Assembly (NCBI GenBank): GCA_019419725.1
Contig: DXZL01000012.1
Location: forward strand, 1-12,030
DNA: 12,030 bases
Reading direction: 5' to 3'
Source: Veillonella sp.
Lineage (GTDB): Bacteria > Bacillota > Negativicutes > Veillonellales > Veillonellaceae
The notes below the pieces were generated by a model, which was not told the origin of the DNA, ran no database searches, and saw only the letters and a program-made list of their open reading frames with translations. A program made the translations under genes and the position numbers. This document shows, one piece after another, positions 1 through 8,246 of the stretch. How positions within the stretch are numbered: position 1 is the stretch's first letter; every line of letters starts with the position of its first letter.

Positions 1-872
1 AGGAGTTAGGCTATTTAGAGCAACCTCATACATCGGCTGGACGTATTCCTTCAGCAAAAGGCTATCGCTTATATGTTGATTCTATGTTGAGTCAACAACC
101 TGTTCCATTACAGGATGCTGAAAAAATTGAAATGTTATGGAAACATTCTAATGGATCGACGAGTGAGCTCTTTTTAAATATGGCTAAATTATTATCTCAA
201 GTAAGCCATAGTATGAGTTTATTCTTAGCTCCAGCCCATGATAGAGCATTAATTAAATACATTCATGTATTGCCGCTCGATTCATATCAAGCTGTCATGG
301 TTGTCATTACTGAAACTGGTGCTCTAGATAATGAATTGATTTACTTTAGTGATGGTGTTTCGCCTGATCTATTGCAAAGTCTGGCTATGCAATTTAGCAA
401 TGCTTTACAGAATGTAAGTATTGGTCATGTAACGGCTGAAGCATTAGGAACACTTTTGATTCATATGGAAGGTCCCCAAGGGATTTTGATAATCCTTTCA
501 GAAACATTATTACGAGCAATTAATAAACGTAAGTTGTTCTATTCTGTAGGTACCACGGAGTTGTTAAATCAACCAGAGTTTAAGTCTGTTGAAAAAGTAC
601 AACCCTTACTTTCATTAGTGGAAGAGCAAAATCAATTGGGACAACTTTTAAAGGATGATTCACCTACACCTGTGAAGGTAAAGATTGGCGATGAAAATGA
701 TACTGAAGCACTACATTCTATGAGTGTGGTACAAGCTGATTTCACAAATCAAGATCAGCCTATTGGTACACTTGCTATTCTAGGACCGACACGTATGGAA
801 TATGGTCGTATTATTGGAATGTTGTCTCACATGAAACATATGATGGAATCTATGGTAAAAGAACAAAAATAG
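1..872 (+). CDS. hrcA: HrcA, heat-inducible transcription repressor (5'-truncated by window edge)
   Basis: HrcA represses the grpE-dnaK-dnaJ and groE operons by binding the CIRCE operator; GroEL helps keep it active. The reading frame is open from base 3 and ends at TAG 870-872, giving 289 visible residues of a family usually near 340, so about 50 N-terminal residues lie outside the window. The first visible residues read ELGYLEQPHTSAGRIPSAKG, followed by YRLYVD, the hallmark end of the HrcA winged-helix DNA-binding domain. The ATG at 84 is internal and is not the start. The remainder fits the GAF-like domain with its inserted dimerisation segment. The gene sits 12 bp ahead of grpE, the usual first position of this operon. 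The CIRCE element and promoter must lie upstream of the window. Confidence 0.95.
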   Translation, partial: ELGYLEQPHTSAGRIPSAKGYRLYVDSMLSQQPVPLQDAEKIEMLWKHSNGSTSELFLNMAKLLSQVSHSMSLFLAPAHDRALIKYIHVLPLDSYQAVMVVITETGALDNELIYFSDGVSPDLLQSLAMQFSNALQNVSIGHVTAEALGTLLIHMEGPQGILIILSETLLRAINKRKLFYSVGTTELLNQPEFKSVEKVQPLLSLVEEQNQLGQLLKDDSPTPVKVKIGDENDTEALHSMSVVQADFTNQDQPIGTLAILGPTRMEYGRIIGMLSHMKHMMESMVKEQK

Positions 873-884
873 AAAGGGTATATA

Positions 885-1430
885 ATGGCTGAAGAACAAG
901 ACATTAAACAAGAAACAGTAGACGAAACAGCAAATGCTACTAATGTAGAGGAACCGGCTGTGGAAGAAACTGAAGAAGTTGTTGCTGACGCTGCTCACGT
1001 ATTAGATGAGCTTAAAGCAGATTTCGATAATCGGTATAAGCGTTTGCAAGCTGACTTTGAAAACTTTAAACGTCGTACTAACCAAGAAAAAGAGCAACTT
1101 GCAGGATATGTCAAAGGGGATGTACTTACAGATTTACTTCCTGTATTAGATAACTTTGAACGAGCTGTTCAAAGTCCAGCAGAAGGTGATGCTAAGGTAT
1201 TCCTTGATGGATTTATCATGATTCATCAAAATTTGATGGCTATGTTATCTAAACATGGTTTAGCCGTTATCGATGCGGTTGGCAAACCATTTGATCCAAA
1301 TTTCCATCAAGCAATTATGCGAGTGCCGTCAGATGAATATGAATCTGATACGGTATGTGAAGTATTGCAAACTGGCTATACTGTTGATGGTCGTTGTATT
1401 CGTCCAGCAATGGTAAAAGTTGTTGAATAG
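885..1430 (+). CDS. grpE: GrpE, nucleotide exchange factor of DnaK
   Basis: GrpE is a cytosolic homodimer that releases ADP from DnaK and so drives its chaperone cycle. The protein has 181 residues, normal for the family. Residues 1-35 are acidic and probably disordered. Residues 38-75 form the long dimerising helix (ADFDNRYKRLQADFENFKRR). The family signature DLLPVLDNFERAV lies at 83-95. The C-terminal beta domain at about 125-181 contains GLAVIDAVGKPFDPNFHQAI and ends VDGRCIRPAMVKVVE. The start is set by an AGAAAGG ribosome binding site at 871-877, just after the hrcA stop. It is co-transcribed with hrcA and dnaK, so it is expected to be under HrcA control. Confidence 0.97.
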   Translation: MAEEQDIKQETVDETANATNVEEPAVEETEEVVADAAHVLDELKADFDNRYKRLQADFENFKRRTNQEKEQLAGYVKGDVLTDLLPVLDNFERAVQSPAEGDAKVFLDGFIMIHQNLMAMLSKHGLAVIDAVGKPFDPNFHQAIMRVPSDEYESDTVCEVLQTGYTVDGRCIRPAMVKVVE

Positions 1431-1458
1431 ATTATAAAGGTTTTAGGAGGCATATATT

Positions 1459-3300
1459 ATGGCAAAGGTAATTGGTATTGATTTAGGTACTACAAACTCT
1501 TGTGTTGCGGTTATGGAAGGCGGCGAACCTACGGTTATTACTAACCAAGAAGGCGCGCGTACAACTCCTTCCGTTGTTGGTTTTGCAAAAAATGGCGAAC
1601 GTTTAGTTGGTCAATTAGCTAAACGTCAAGCTGTATCTAACCCAGAAAACACAATCATTTCTATTAAACGTCACATGGGTACTGACTACAAAGTAACTGT
1701 AGAAGGTAAATCTTATACACCACAAGAAATTTCTGCTATGATTCTTCAAAAAATCAAAGCTGATGCAGAAGCTTACTTGGGCGAACCTGTAAAACAAGCT
1801 GTTATTACAGTTCCTGCATACTTTACAGATGCTCAACGTCAAGCTACTAAAGACGCTGGTGCGATTGCTGGTCTTGAAGTACTTCGTATCATCAACGAAC
1901 CTACAGCAGCTGCTCTTGCATATGGTGTAGATAAAGATGAAGACGGTAAAGTTCTTGTATTTGATCTTGGTGGTGGTACATTCGACGTATCTATCCTTGA
2001 ACTTGGTGATGGCGTATTCGAAGTATTGGCAACATCTGGTAATAACCATCTTGGTGGCGATGACTTCGACCAACGTATCATGAACTACCTTATTGAAGAA
2101 TTCAAAAAAGAAACTGGTATCGATTTATCTAATGATAAATTAGCTGACCAACGTTTAAAAGAAGCTGCTGAAAAAGCTAAAATTGAATTGTCTGGCGTAG
2201 CTAGCACAAATATCAACTTGCCATTCATCACAGCTGATGCTACAGGTCCTAAACACTTGGATGTAACATTGACTCGTGCTAAATTCGAAGAATTGACAGC
2301 TGATTTGGTACAAGCTACTATTGAACCTACTCGTAAAGCTATGAACGATGCTGGTTTATCTGCATCCGATATCGATAAAGTATTGTTAGTTGGTGGTTCT
2401 AGCCGTATTCCAGCTGTACAAGAAGCTATTAAAAAAGTATTGGGTAAAGAACCAACTAAAAACGTTAACCCTGATGAATGTGTAGCTATCGGTGCTGCTA
2501 TTCAAGGTGGTGTATTAGTAGGTGAAGTAAAAGACGTATTGTTACTTGATGTAACTCCATTGTCTCTTGGTATCGAAACAATGGGTGGTGTATTCACACG
2601 TATTATTGATCGTAACACTACAATTCCTACATCTAAATCTCAAGTATTCTCTACTGCAGCAGATAACCAACCATCTGTAGATATCCATGTATTGCAAGGT
2701 GAACGTGAGTTCGCAGCAGATAATAAAACATTGGGTCGCTTCAACTTGGATGGTATCCCAGCAGCTCCTCGTGGGGTTCCTCAAATCGAAGTAACATTCG
2801 ACATCGACGCTAACGGTATCGTACACGTAAAAGCTAAAGATTTGGGTACTCAAAAGGAACAAAAAATTACAATTACTTCTTCTAGCGGCTTGAAAGAAGA
2901 CGAAATCGAACGCATGGTTAAAGAAGCTGAAGCTCATGCAGCAGAAGATAAAGCTAGAAAAGAAGAATTAGATGTTAAAAACAATGCAGATTCCTTGGTA
3001 TACCAAGCTGAAAAAGCATTGAAAGAACTTGATGGTAAAGGCGATACTGCTTTATTGAAAGAAGTTGAAGAAGCTAAAGATAAATTGAAAAAATCTATCG
3101 AAGCTGGCAACATCGAAGACATCAAAAAAGATAGTGAAGCTTTGGAACAACCATTGCATAAATTAGCAGAACAAATGTATGCAGCAGCACAACAAGCTCA
3201 ACAAGCAGCTGGTGGTGCAGATCAAGGTCAACAACAAACAAAATCAGATGACAATGTAGTTGATGCTGATTACACAGTAGTGGATGACGACAAGAAATAA
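1459..3300 (+). CDS. dnaK: DnaK, Hsp70 chaperone
   Basis: ATP-driven chaperone that binds exposed hydrophobic segments; its partners DnaJ and GrpE are encoded on either side. The protein has 613 residues. The nucleotide-binding domain starts with [10 protein letters not shown] (7-16) and contains the phosphate motif [15 protein letters not shown] (about 165-179) and the adenosine motif [10 protein letters not shown]. The interdomain linker VLLLDV is at 360-365, followed by the substrate-binding beta domain, the helical lid and a Gln/Ala-rich tail ending in an acidic [17 protein letters not shown]. Between [11 protein letters not shown] and [13 protein letters not shown] the protein lacks the roughly 24-residue insert of proteobacterial DnaK, so it is the Gram-positive form. 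A strong AGGAGG at 1445-1450 sets the start. Confidence 0.99.
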   Translation: MAKVIGIDLGTTNSCVAVMEGGEPTVITNQEGARTTPSVVGFAKNGERLVGQLAKRQAVSNPENTIISIKRHMGTDYKVTVEGKSYTPQEISAMILQKIKADAEAYLGEPVKQAVITVPAYFTDAQRQATKDAGAIAGLEVLRIINEPTAAALAYGVDKDEDGKVLVFDLGGGTFDVSILELGDGVFEVLATSGNNHLGGDDFDQRIMNYLIEEFKKETGIDLSNDKLADQRLKEAAEKAKIELSGVASTNINLPFITADATGPKHLDVTLTRAKFEELTADLVQATIEPTRKAMNDAGLSASDIDKVLLVGGSSRIPAVQEAIKKVLGKEPTKNVNPDECVAIGAAIQGGVLVGEVKDVLLLDVTPLSLGIETMGGVFTRIIDRNTTIPTSKSQVFSTAADNQPSVDIHVLQGEREFAADNKTLGRFNLDGIPAAPRGVPQIEVTFDIDANGIVHVKAKDLGTQKEQKITITSSSGLKEDEIERMVKEAEAHAAEDKARKEELDVKNNADSLVYQAEKALKELDGKGDTALLKEVEEAKDKLKKSIEAGNIEDIKKDSEALEQPLHKLAEQMYAAAQQAQQAAGGADQGQQQTKSDDNVVDADYTVVDDDKK

Positions 3301-3316
3301 GAAGGGTTGGTAACTA

Positions 3317-4474
3317 ATGGCACGTGATTATTATGACATCCTAGGGGTTAGCAAAAATGCCTCTCAAGATGAAATCAAAAAAGCCTTCCGTAAAAAGGCA
3401 CGCCAATACCATCCAGATGTAAATAAAGATAATCCAAAGGAAGCGGAAGCAAAGTTTAAAGAAGCTAACGAAGCTTACGAAGTATTGTCTGACGAAACTA
3501 AAAAAGCTCAATATGACCAATTCGGCCACGACGCCTTCAAACAAGGAGGCGGCGCTGGCGCCGGTGGTTTCCAAGGTGGCTTTGGCGGTTTCGGTGGTCA
3601 AGCTGGCGGCTTTGGTGATATCTTTGGCGATATTTTTGGTGGCATGTTTGGTGGCGGACGCCAACAACAAGGCCCTCAAAAAGGCAATGACTTGCGCGAA
3701 GATATTGATATTTCCTTTGAAGATGCAGCCTTTGGTAAATCTATGGAAATAGAAGTGCATCGTCATGAAGAATGTGATCACTGTCATGGTACTGGTGGTG
3801 AACCAGGATCTCGTGTCGATACTTGTCCAAACTGTCATGGTTCTGGTCAAGAAGCGGTTATTCAAAATACTCCATTTGGACGTATGCAATCCGTTCGCAC
3901 TTGTTCCCGCTGTCATGGTACTGGTAAAAGCATCGAAAAACCTTGTTCCAAATGTCGTGGAACAGGTGAAATGTTGGCAAAACGTAAAATCTCTATCAAA
4001 ATTCCAGCAGGTGTAGATAGTGGTTCCCGCTTACGCGTTGCTAATGAAGGTGAACCTGGTATCTTAGGTGGTCCTAAAGGCGATCTTTACGTTTATATCT
4101 TCGTTCGTCCTCATAAGGAATTTGAACGAAATGGCAATGACGTTATTAGCCGTGTGAATATTAGCTTTGCTCAAGCTGCATTAGGTGCGACTATACAAGT
4201 TAACACCTTAGATGGTAAAGTAGAGTTAAAGATTCCGGAAGGTACTCAAACGGGAACGGCATTCCGCGTAAAGGGCAAAGGTATTCCATATTTGCGAAAC
4301 CCTAAACAACGGGGGGACCAACATATTGTAGTAACTGTCCAAACGCCTAAGAAGTTGACAGACACTCAACGTGAGTTATTATTACGCTTTGCAAATGAAA
4401 GTAACGAAGATGTAAATAACTTACAAGTGAGCAAGAGTCTCTTTGAAAAAATTAAGGACTGTTTGACTAAATGA
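3317..4474 (+). CDS. dnaJ: DnaJ, Hsp40 co-chaperone
   Basis: DnaJ delivers substrates to DnaK and stimulates its ATPase. The protein has 385 residues in the full class I layout: a J domain (about 4-70) with the essential HPD at 32-34; a Gly/Phe-rich linker (about 75-117); a zinc domain with four CxxCxGxG repeats whose cysteines fall at 153/156, 170/173, 196/199 and 210/213; then the two C-terminal beta-sandwich substrate-binding domains. The start follows a GAAGGG ribosome binding site at 3301-3306 directly after the dnaK stop, so the two are co-transcribed. The stop is followed within 8 bases by the first of three hairpins at the prmA boundary. Confidence 0.98.
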   Translation: MARDYYDILGVSKNASQDEIKKAFRKKARQYHPDVNKDNPKEAEAKFKEANEAYEVLSDETKKAQYDQFGHDAFKQGGGAGAGGFQGGFGGFGGQAGGFGDIFGDIFGGMFGGGRQQQGPQKGNDLREDIDISFEDAAFGKSMEIEVHRHEECDHCHGTGGEPGSRVDTCPNCHGSGQEAVIQNTPFGRMQSVRTCSRCHGTGKSIEKPCSKCRGTGEMLAKRKISIKIPAGVDSGSRLRVANEGEPGILGGPKGDLYVYIFVRPHKEFERNGNDVISRVNISFAQAALGATIQVNTLDGKVELKIPEGTQTGTAFRVKGKGIPYLRNPKQRGDQHIVVTVQTPKKLTDTQRELLLRFANESNEDVNNLQVSKSLFEKIKDCLTK

Positions 4475-4481
4475 ACAGCTC

Positions 4482-4510
4482 ATGTGAAGGAATGGTTTGT
4501 TCCATCACAT
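4482..4510 (+). other. Intergenic hairpin after dnaJ
   Basis: The arm ATGTGAAGGAA (4482-4492) pairs with TTCCATCACAT (4500-4510) through 10 base pairs and one A-A mismatch, around a 7-base loop. No T-tract follows, so it is not a standard intrinsic terminator. It could be an RNA stability or processing element at the 3' end of the chaperone part of the operon. Confidence 0.6.
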
Positions 4511-4529
4511 TCCCTATAAAGGAGCATAT

Positions 4530-5393
4530 ATGCAATGGATAGAAGTATCCATTGTCTGTGAAAGAGTAGCCACCGATGAGGTGACTACTCTTTTTGACGA
4601 TTATGCAGACAATGGAATTATAGAAGAAGATGTAGAAAATCAGCCCAATTTAATTAAATTAACAATGTATGCGGATCCATCTTTGGATGTAGATACAATT
4701 AAGTCAGATATAGAAAATCGTCTTACAGAGGCAAATATTAGTGTTACATCAATTAATGCTAATATATTAGATGAATCTACATGGCTTAATTCTTGGCAAC
4801 AATATATTGAACCCACAGAAATCCTACCAAATTTGATTATTAAACCAGCTTGGCAGGAATACGATAATGTGGATCATAAAACTATTATTGAAATCGATTC
4901 AGATATTTCTTTTGGTACTGGATCCCATGAGACTACACGGACTTGTGCAGAGTTATTGAAATCTTATAGTGAATCTATGGATCTTGACACTGTTACTTGT
5001 TTAGATATTGGTACTGGCACTGGTATCCTTTTATTGGTAGCAGCTCAGTTAGGCATCAAACATTTAGTTGGTATTGATATAGAAGAGTATGCTGCTAATC
5101 AAGCGCGCATTAACTGTGAGAATAATCATGTATCAGCAGAAATAATTTGTGGTAATTTGGATAGTGATTTCAATGGTACTGCTCAAATAATTTTAGCGAA
5201 CCTAACAGTAGATCCTCTTAAAATACTATTACCTCAAATTGGTAATAAACTTGATGATAAGGGTATTTTAATTATTAGTGGTATTATAGATGATCGGTAT
5301 GATGAAATCATGCCATATATTAAGGCTAATTGGCATATTATTGAGGAGCGCATTGCAGGGCCTTGGCATACATTTGCGCTAGAAAAACGATGA
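4530..5393 (+). CDS. prmA: PrmA, ribosomal protein L11 methyltransferase
   Basis: SAM-dependent enzyme that methylates ribosomal protein L11. I place the start at 4530 (MQWIEVSIV) rather than the in-frame ATG at 4497: an AAAGGAG site at 4518-4524 precedes it, and its N-terminus aligns with the PMWI/MPWIQL-type start of the family. That gives 287 residues against about 290-310 typical. Seen motifs: W-x3-W region STWLNSWQQYIEPTEILPNL (83-102), FGTGSHETT (128-136), SAM motif I DIGTGTGIL (159-167), and the ANLTVDPL loop (223-230) equivalent to the family NxxADPL. Two hairpins lie inside the first 22 codons. The stop overlaps the rsmE start as ATGA. The same gene follows dnaJ in Bacillus (yqeT). 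Confidence 0.95.
   Translation: MQWIEVSIVCERVATDEVTTLFDDYADNGIIEEDVENQPNLIKLTMYADPSLDVDTIKSDIENRLTEANISVTSINANILDESTWLNSWQQYIEPTEILPNLIIKPAWQEYDNVDHKTIIEIDSDISFGTGSHETTRTCAELLKSYSESMDLDTVTCLDIGTGTGILLLVAAQLGIKHLVGIDIEEYAANQARINCENNHVSAEIICGNLDSDFNGTAQIILANLTVDPLKILLPQIGNKLDDKGILIISGIIDDRYDEIMPYIKANWHIIEERIAGPWHTFALEKR
4532..4555 (+). promoter_or_regulatory. Hairpin at the prmA start codon
   Basis: CAATGGATA (4533-4541) pairs perfectly with TATCCATTG (4546-4554) around a GAAG loop, and a G-U pair (4532/4555) extends it into the last base of the ATG. The stem lies just after the ribosome binding site and within codons 1-9, where it could hinder translation initiation. A regulatory role is inferred from position only. 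Confidence 0.5.
4561..4595 (+). terminator. Terminator-like hairpin inside the prmA coding region
   Basis: AAAGAGTAGCCACC (4561-4574) pairs with GGTGACTACTCTTT (4580-4593) with a single C-A mismatch (4570/4584) and a 5-base loop, followed by a run of five T (4591-4595). It has the form of an intrinsic terminator but spans codons 11-22 of prmA. A translating ribosome would disrupt it. It could therefore act as a conditional terminator separating hrcA-grpE-dnaK-dnaJ from the downstream genes. The structure is seen; the activity is inferred. Confidence 0.5.
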
Positions 5394-6121
5394 AAAAGAT
5401 TTTTATTTCTACACCATTAGGTGAAACCATAGAATTACCAACGGATGTTACACATCATGTGTTACATGTATTTCGTCATAATATGGAGAAACCCATAACT
5501 GTTACCGGCAGTAACAATCGGTGTGGTACATATCAAATTACAGAAGAAATAGATGGTAAAGCTCAAGCAAAACTTATTGAATATGTAGAATCAAATGTAT
5601 CTTCTTATCGTACTATCCTTGTTCAATCTTTATTAAAAGGTGAAAAGCTAGAATGGGTATTACAAAAAGCGACAGAGTTAAATGTAGATACAATTTATCT
5701 TGTATCTACTGCTAACTGTGTTGCTAAATATGATGACAAGAAATTACAAACAAAGGCTACTCGATGGGAGAAAATAATGCTAGAAGCGGCTCAACAATGT
5801 GGTCGTAATCAACTGCCAACGCTTGTAGTCGGTGAAACGCTTTCACAAGTATTAGAAATAGAATCCAACGCATTAAAATTGGTAGCCTATGAAAATGAAG
5901 ATGGACATACTATTAAAGATGTTCTTTCGCAGGTCAACTCTGATGAGTCAATTACAGACATACTAATTTGTATTGGTCCAGAAGGGGGCTATCAAGAGAA
6001 GGAAATCAATGCTATTATAGAGAGTGGCGGTAAATCAGTTTCGTTAGGCAATACTATTTTGCGAGCTGAAACAGCTGCTATTGGATCATTAGCGATGATT
6101 CAATATGGATTAGAACTATAA
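5390..6121 (+). CDS. rsmE: RsmE, 16S rRNA (uracil(1498)-N3)-methyltransferase
   Basis: Methylates N3 of U1498 (E. coli numbering) in 16S rRNA on the 30S subunit. The start at 5390 (MKKIFISTP) is chosen over the upstream in-frame ATG at 5363: it gives an ATGA overlap with the prmA stop and a normal 243-residue length. There is no clear ribosome binding site, so translation is probably coupled to prmA. The N-terminal PUA-like domain covers about 1-70. The SPOUT knot domain shows KATELNVDTIYL (93-104), EAAQQCGRNQLP (132-143), IGPEGGY (195-201) and LGNTILRAETAA (219-230), the SAM-binding knot motifs of the family. This matches yqeU of the Bacillus operon. Confidence 0.95.
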   Translation: MKKIFISTPLGETIELPTDVTHHVLHVFRHNMEKPITVTGSNNRCGTYQITEEIDGKAQAKLIEYVESNVSSYRTILVQSLLKGEKLEWVLQKATELNVDTIYLVSTANCVAKYDDKKLQTKATRWEKIMLEAAQQCGRNQLPTLVVGETLSQVLEIESNALKLVAYENEDGHTIKDVLSQVNSDESITDILICIGPEGGYQEKEINAIIESGGKSVSLGNTILRAETAAIGSLAMIQYGLEL

Positions 6122-6145
6122 ATTAAACAAGAATAGAGAGGTGCA

Positions 6146-7441
6146 ATGAAAACCGTTGCGTTTACAACCTTAGGGTGTCGTGTCAATCAATATGATACAG
6201 ATGCTATGAAGGGTTTATTTTTACAAAATAACTACGAAGCAGTAGACTTCGATGAAAAAGCAGATATATATGTAATTAATACATGTTCTGTAACGAATAT
6301 GGGGGAAAAGAAATCTCGTCAATTAATTCGTAAAGCGAAGCGTCAAAACGAAGATGCCTATGTGATTGTAACTGGTTGTTATGCTCAGCTTGATCCTGAT
6401 GCGATTGCAGCTATCGATGGTGTTAATCTCGTTATCGGCACTAATAACCGGTCAAAAATCGTTGAGCTCGTAGAACAATTGGAATCTACAGAGCGTCAAA
6501 TCAATGCTGTACGGGATATCATGAACGAATCCAACTTTGAAGAAATGCCTTTATATGGTAATGAATCTGATAAAGCTCGTGCTTTCATGAAAATTCAAGA
6601 AGGTTGTAATAACTACTGTGCCTTTTGTATTATTCCGTATACTCGAGGAAAATTAAAATCTCGTAAAGTTGATGATATTGTACAAGAAGCAAAACGATTA
6701 GTAGAACATGGATTCCATGAAATCGTGTTAACGGGTATTCATTTGGGAAATTACGGCGTTGAATTGCCAGGTCGCCCTACGTTGGCTGATGTAGTCAAAG
6801 CTTTATTAGAGATTCCTGATTTATACCGCATTCGTTTTGGATCTATTGAATCAGTAGAAGTTTCTGATGAGTTAGTAGAGTTAATGGCTACCAATAAACG
6901 TGTTTGTCCACACTTACATTTACCTCTACAAGCCGGTTCTGATCATGTATTAAAGTTGATGAAACGCCATTATACATTGCAAGAATATAAAGATTTGATT
7001 GCAAGTTTACGGTCTCGTATTAAGGATTTATCAATTACTACTGATATCATTGCAGGATTCCCGCAAGAAACAGATGAAGACTTTGAAGAAACATTAAATA
7101 CAGTACGTGAAATTGGGTTTACCCATATTCACGCTTTCCCATATTCTATTCGTGAGGGCACACCTGCAGCGACTATGCCAGATCAAGTACCAGAAGCTGT
7201 AAAGAAAACTCGTGTAGCGCTTTTAAATGGTCTTAGCCAATCTGGTTATGATGCATACGCAAAATCTCGCATTGGTAAACCTGGTGAGATTCTCATTGAA
7301 AAGGAAGAGAATGGATACTACATGGGCTTAACAAATGAGTATGTAAATGGTAAAGTAAAGTCTGATGGATTACATAAGATAGGTGATCTCATCGGTGGTA
7401 CTGTTGTAGGTTTAGAAGATAATTATTTGATTATTGAATAA
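6146..7441 (+). CDS. mtaB: MtaB, tRNA t6A37 methylthiotransferase
   Basis: Radical-SAM enzyme that converts t6A at tRNA position 37 to 2-methylthio-t6A, using two iron-sulfur clusters. The protein has 431 residues. The N-terminal cluster domain has cysteines at 11 (TLGCRVNQYD), 47 (NTCSVTNMGEKKSR) and 78 (VTGCYAQ). The radical-SAM triad CxxxCxxC is at 154, 158 and 161 within EGCNNYCAFCIIPYTRG. The C-terminal portion (about 370-431) fits a TRAM RNA-binding domain. The TLGCRVNQ-type N-terminus and operon position (Bacillus yqeV) favour MtaB over its relatives MiaB and RimO. The ribosome binding site AGAGGTG at 6137-6143 supports this start. Confidence 0.95.
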   Translation: MKTVAFTTLGCRVNQYDTDAMKGLFLQNNYEAVDFDEKADIYVINTCSVTNMGEKKSRQLIRKAKRQNEDAYVIVTGCYAQLDPDAIAAIDGVNLVIGTNNRSKIVELVEQLESTERQINAVRDIMNESNFEEMPLYGNESDKARAFMKIQEGCNNYCAFCIIPYTRGKLKSRKVDDIVQEAKRLVEHGFHEIVLTGIHLGNYGVELPGRPTLADVVKALLEIPDLYRIRFGSIESVEVSDELVELMATNKRVCPHLHLPLQAGSDHVLKLMKRHYTLQEYKDLIASLRSRIKDLSITTDIIAGFPQETDEDFEETLNTVREIGFTHIHAFPYSIREGTPAATMPDQVPEAVKKTRVALLNGLSQSGYDAYAKSRIGKPGEILIEKEENGYYMGLTNEYVNGKVKSDGLHKIGDLIGGTVVGLEDNYLIIE

Positions 7442-7452
7442 GGAGCTATAGT

Positions 7453-7797
7453 ATGAGTGACTGCATTTTCTGTAAAATTATCAACGGCGAAATTCCTTCT
7501 AAAAAAGTATTAGAAAACGATAAATTCTATGCATTTCATGATATTGAACCAGTGAAAAAAGTACATGTTTTAATTGTACCTAAAAACCACGTTTCCAATA
7601 TTGCTCATCTTAATGAAAATAACGAAGACTATGTAGAAGGTTTATTGCCTTTTGTTCGTGATGTAGCTAAAGAACTTGGTATTTCTAAAGATGGTTATCG
7701 TTTGATTTTTAATACTGGTAAAAAAGCAGGTCAAACTGTATTCCATATGCATGCTCATCTTTTAGGTGGCGAAGAAATGGGCTGGCCAGAAGCTTAA
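7453..7797 (+). CDS. HIT-family (HinT-like) nucleotide-binding hydrolase
   Basis: 114 residues with the histidine triad HMHAHLL (His 98, 100, 102), preceded by FNTGKKAGQTVF, as in the HinT/PKCI branch, which hydrolyses purine nucleoside phosphoramidates such as aminoacyl-adenylates. The N-terminus CIFCKIINGEIPSKKV, with Cys 4 and Cys 7, is typical of this branch. The ribosome binding site AAGGAG overlaps the mtaB stop codon, so the gene is the last member of the operon. The physiological substrate cannot be told from sequence. No convincing terminator follows: only a weak AT stem near 7810-7830. Confidence 0.93.
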   Translation: MSDCIFCKIINGEIPSKKVLENDKFYAFHDIEPVKKVHVLIVPKNHVSNIAHLNENNEDYVEGLLPFVRDVAKELGISKDGYRLIFNTGKKAGQTVFHMHAHLLGGEEMGWPEA

Positions 7798-7862
7798 TAT
7801 TGAGTATAATGTATTCTTTTTATAATACTTATTAAAATTCCTATAAAATATACCGGAAAATA

Positions 7863-7891
7863 TTGACAACATCTATACCTATACATATAAT
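7863..7891 (+). promoter_or_regulatory. rpsU promoter
   Basis: A consensus vegetative promoter: TTGACA at 7863-7868 and TATAAT at 7886-7891, with an exact 17-base spacer. Transcription should start near 7898, giving a leader of about 55 bases before rpsU. Both hexamers match the consensus fully, in keeping with high expression of a ribosomal protein. Confidence 0.85.
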
Positions 7892-7920
7892 ATTATATGT
7901 GCGTATGTAAATTATCAGCA

Positions 7921-7948
7921 CTTCCCGAGATTATTTTTGGAGGGAGGG
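7921..7948 (+). promoter_or_regulatory. Very strong rpsU ribosome binding site with possible masking stem
   Basis: GGAGGGAGGG at 7939-7948 is an unusually long purine Shine-Dalgarno tract. CTTCCC at 7921-7926 can pair with GGGAGG at 7942-7947 (six pairs, one G-U) around a 15-base loop, which would mask it. Pairing is visible; control is inferred. Confidence 0.45.
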
Positions 7949-7954
7949 ATATAG

Positions 7955-8134
7955 ATGTCTGAAATCAAAGTCGGTAAAAACGAAACGCTTGAAAGTGCTC
8001 TTCGTCGATTCAAACGCTCCTGCCAAAAAGCGGGTGTTTTGTCTGAAGTAAGAAAACGCGAACACTACGAAAAACCAAGCGTAAAAAGAAAGAAAAAATC
8101 TGAAGCAGCAAGAAAACGCAAATTCAGAGCATAA
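7955..8134 (+). CDS. rpsU: Small ribosomal subunit protein bS21
   Basis: 59-residue basic protein starting [20 protein letters not shown] and continuing [20 protein letters not shown], then [19 protein letters not shown]. This is a full-length S21, including the conserved ESALRRFKR and [12 protein letters not shown] segments. S21 binds the 30S platform near the anti-Shine-Dalgarno end of 16S rRNA. It has its own consensus promoter upstream and strong terminator downstream, so it is effectively a single-gene unit between the heat-shock operon and yqeY. The order rpsU-yqeY is conserved in Firmicutes. Confidence 0.97.
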   Translation: MSEIKVGKNETLESALRRFKRSCQKAGVLSEVRKREHYEKPSVKRKKKSEAARKRKFRA

Positions 8135-8141
8135 GATGATT

Positions 8142-8194
8142 ACCCTAATTCTGCCTTTTCATGGCTTCATGAAATCCAGGATTAGGGTTTCTTT
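8142..8194 (+). terminator. rpsU terminator
   Basis: The outer stem ACCCTAATTCTG (8142-8153) pairs with CAGGATTAGGGT (8177-8188), 12 pairs with one G-U. Nested in it is a second stem, TTTCATG (8157-8163) with CATGAAA (8168-8174). A T-rich tail (TTTCTTT, 8188-8194) follows. It lies 8 bases after the rpsU stop. Confidence 0.85.
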
Positions 8195-8246
8195 ATATTA
8201 TTTTATCTATAATATAATAATGTTGTATGACTAAATGTGTTATATC

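Noticed and set aside
780..998. Antisense frame across the hrcA-grpE junction
   Set aside because: Its Phe-rich translation is a shadow of the A-rich sense strand and overlaps two well-supported genes.
1431..1458. CIRCE operator ahead of dnaK
   Set aside because: The gap is only 28 bases and shows no GAGTGCTAA-type inverted repeat; the HrcA operator is expected upstream of hrcA, outside the window.
1615..2081. Open reading frames antisense to dnaK
   Set aside because: They lie wholly within the conserved dnaK gene, lack ribosome binding sites and resemble no protein; they reflect codon bias on the opposite strand. The same applies to antisense frames at 2542-3125, 3341-3916, 9126-9383 and 9752-10042.
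3540..3665. Gly/Phe-rich repetitive stretch as a DNA repeat element
   Set aside because: The repetition is the normal Gly/Phe linker of class I DnaJ and is explained by the protein sequence.
3513..4016. Alternate-frame open reading frames inside dnaJ
   Set aside because: They overlap the Gly/Phe and zinc-finger regions of dnaJ, whose own frame is intact and conserved; the shifted translations are low complexity.
4497..4529. Upstream ATG for prmA giving 11 extra residues
   Set aside because: It lies inside the intergenic hairpin without a ribosome binding site, whereas the ATG at 4530 has AAAGGAG and a family-like N-terminus.
5363..5389. Upstream ATG for rsmE giving 9 extra residues
   Set aside because: The ATG at 5390 overlaps the prmA stop as ATGA and begins with the family-typical MKKIFIS; the extra residues would only overlap prmA further.
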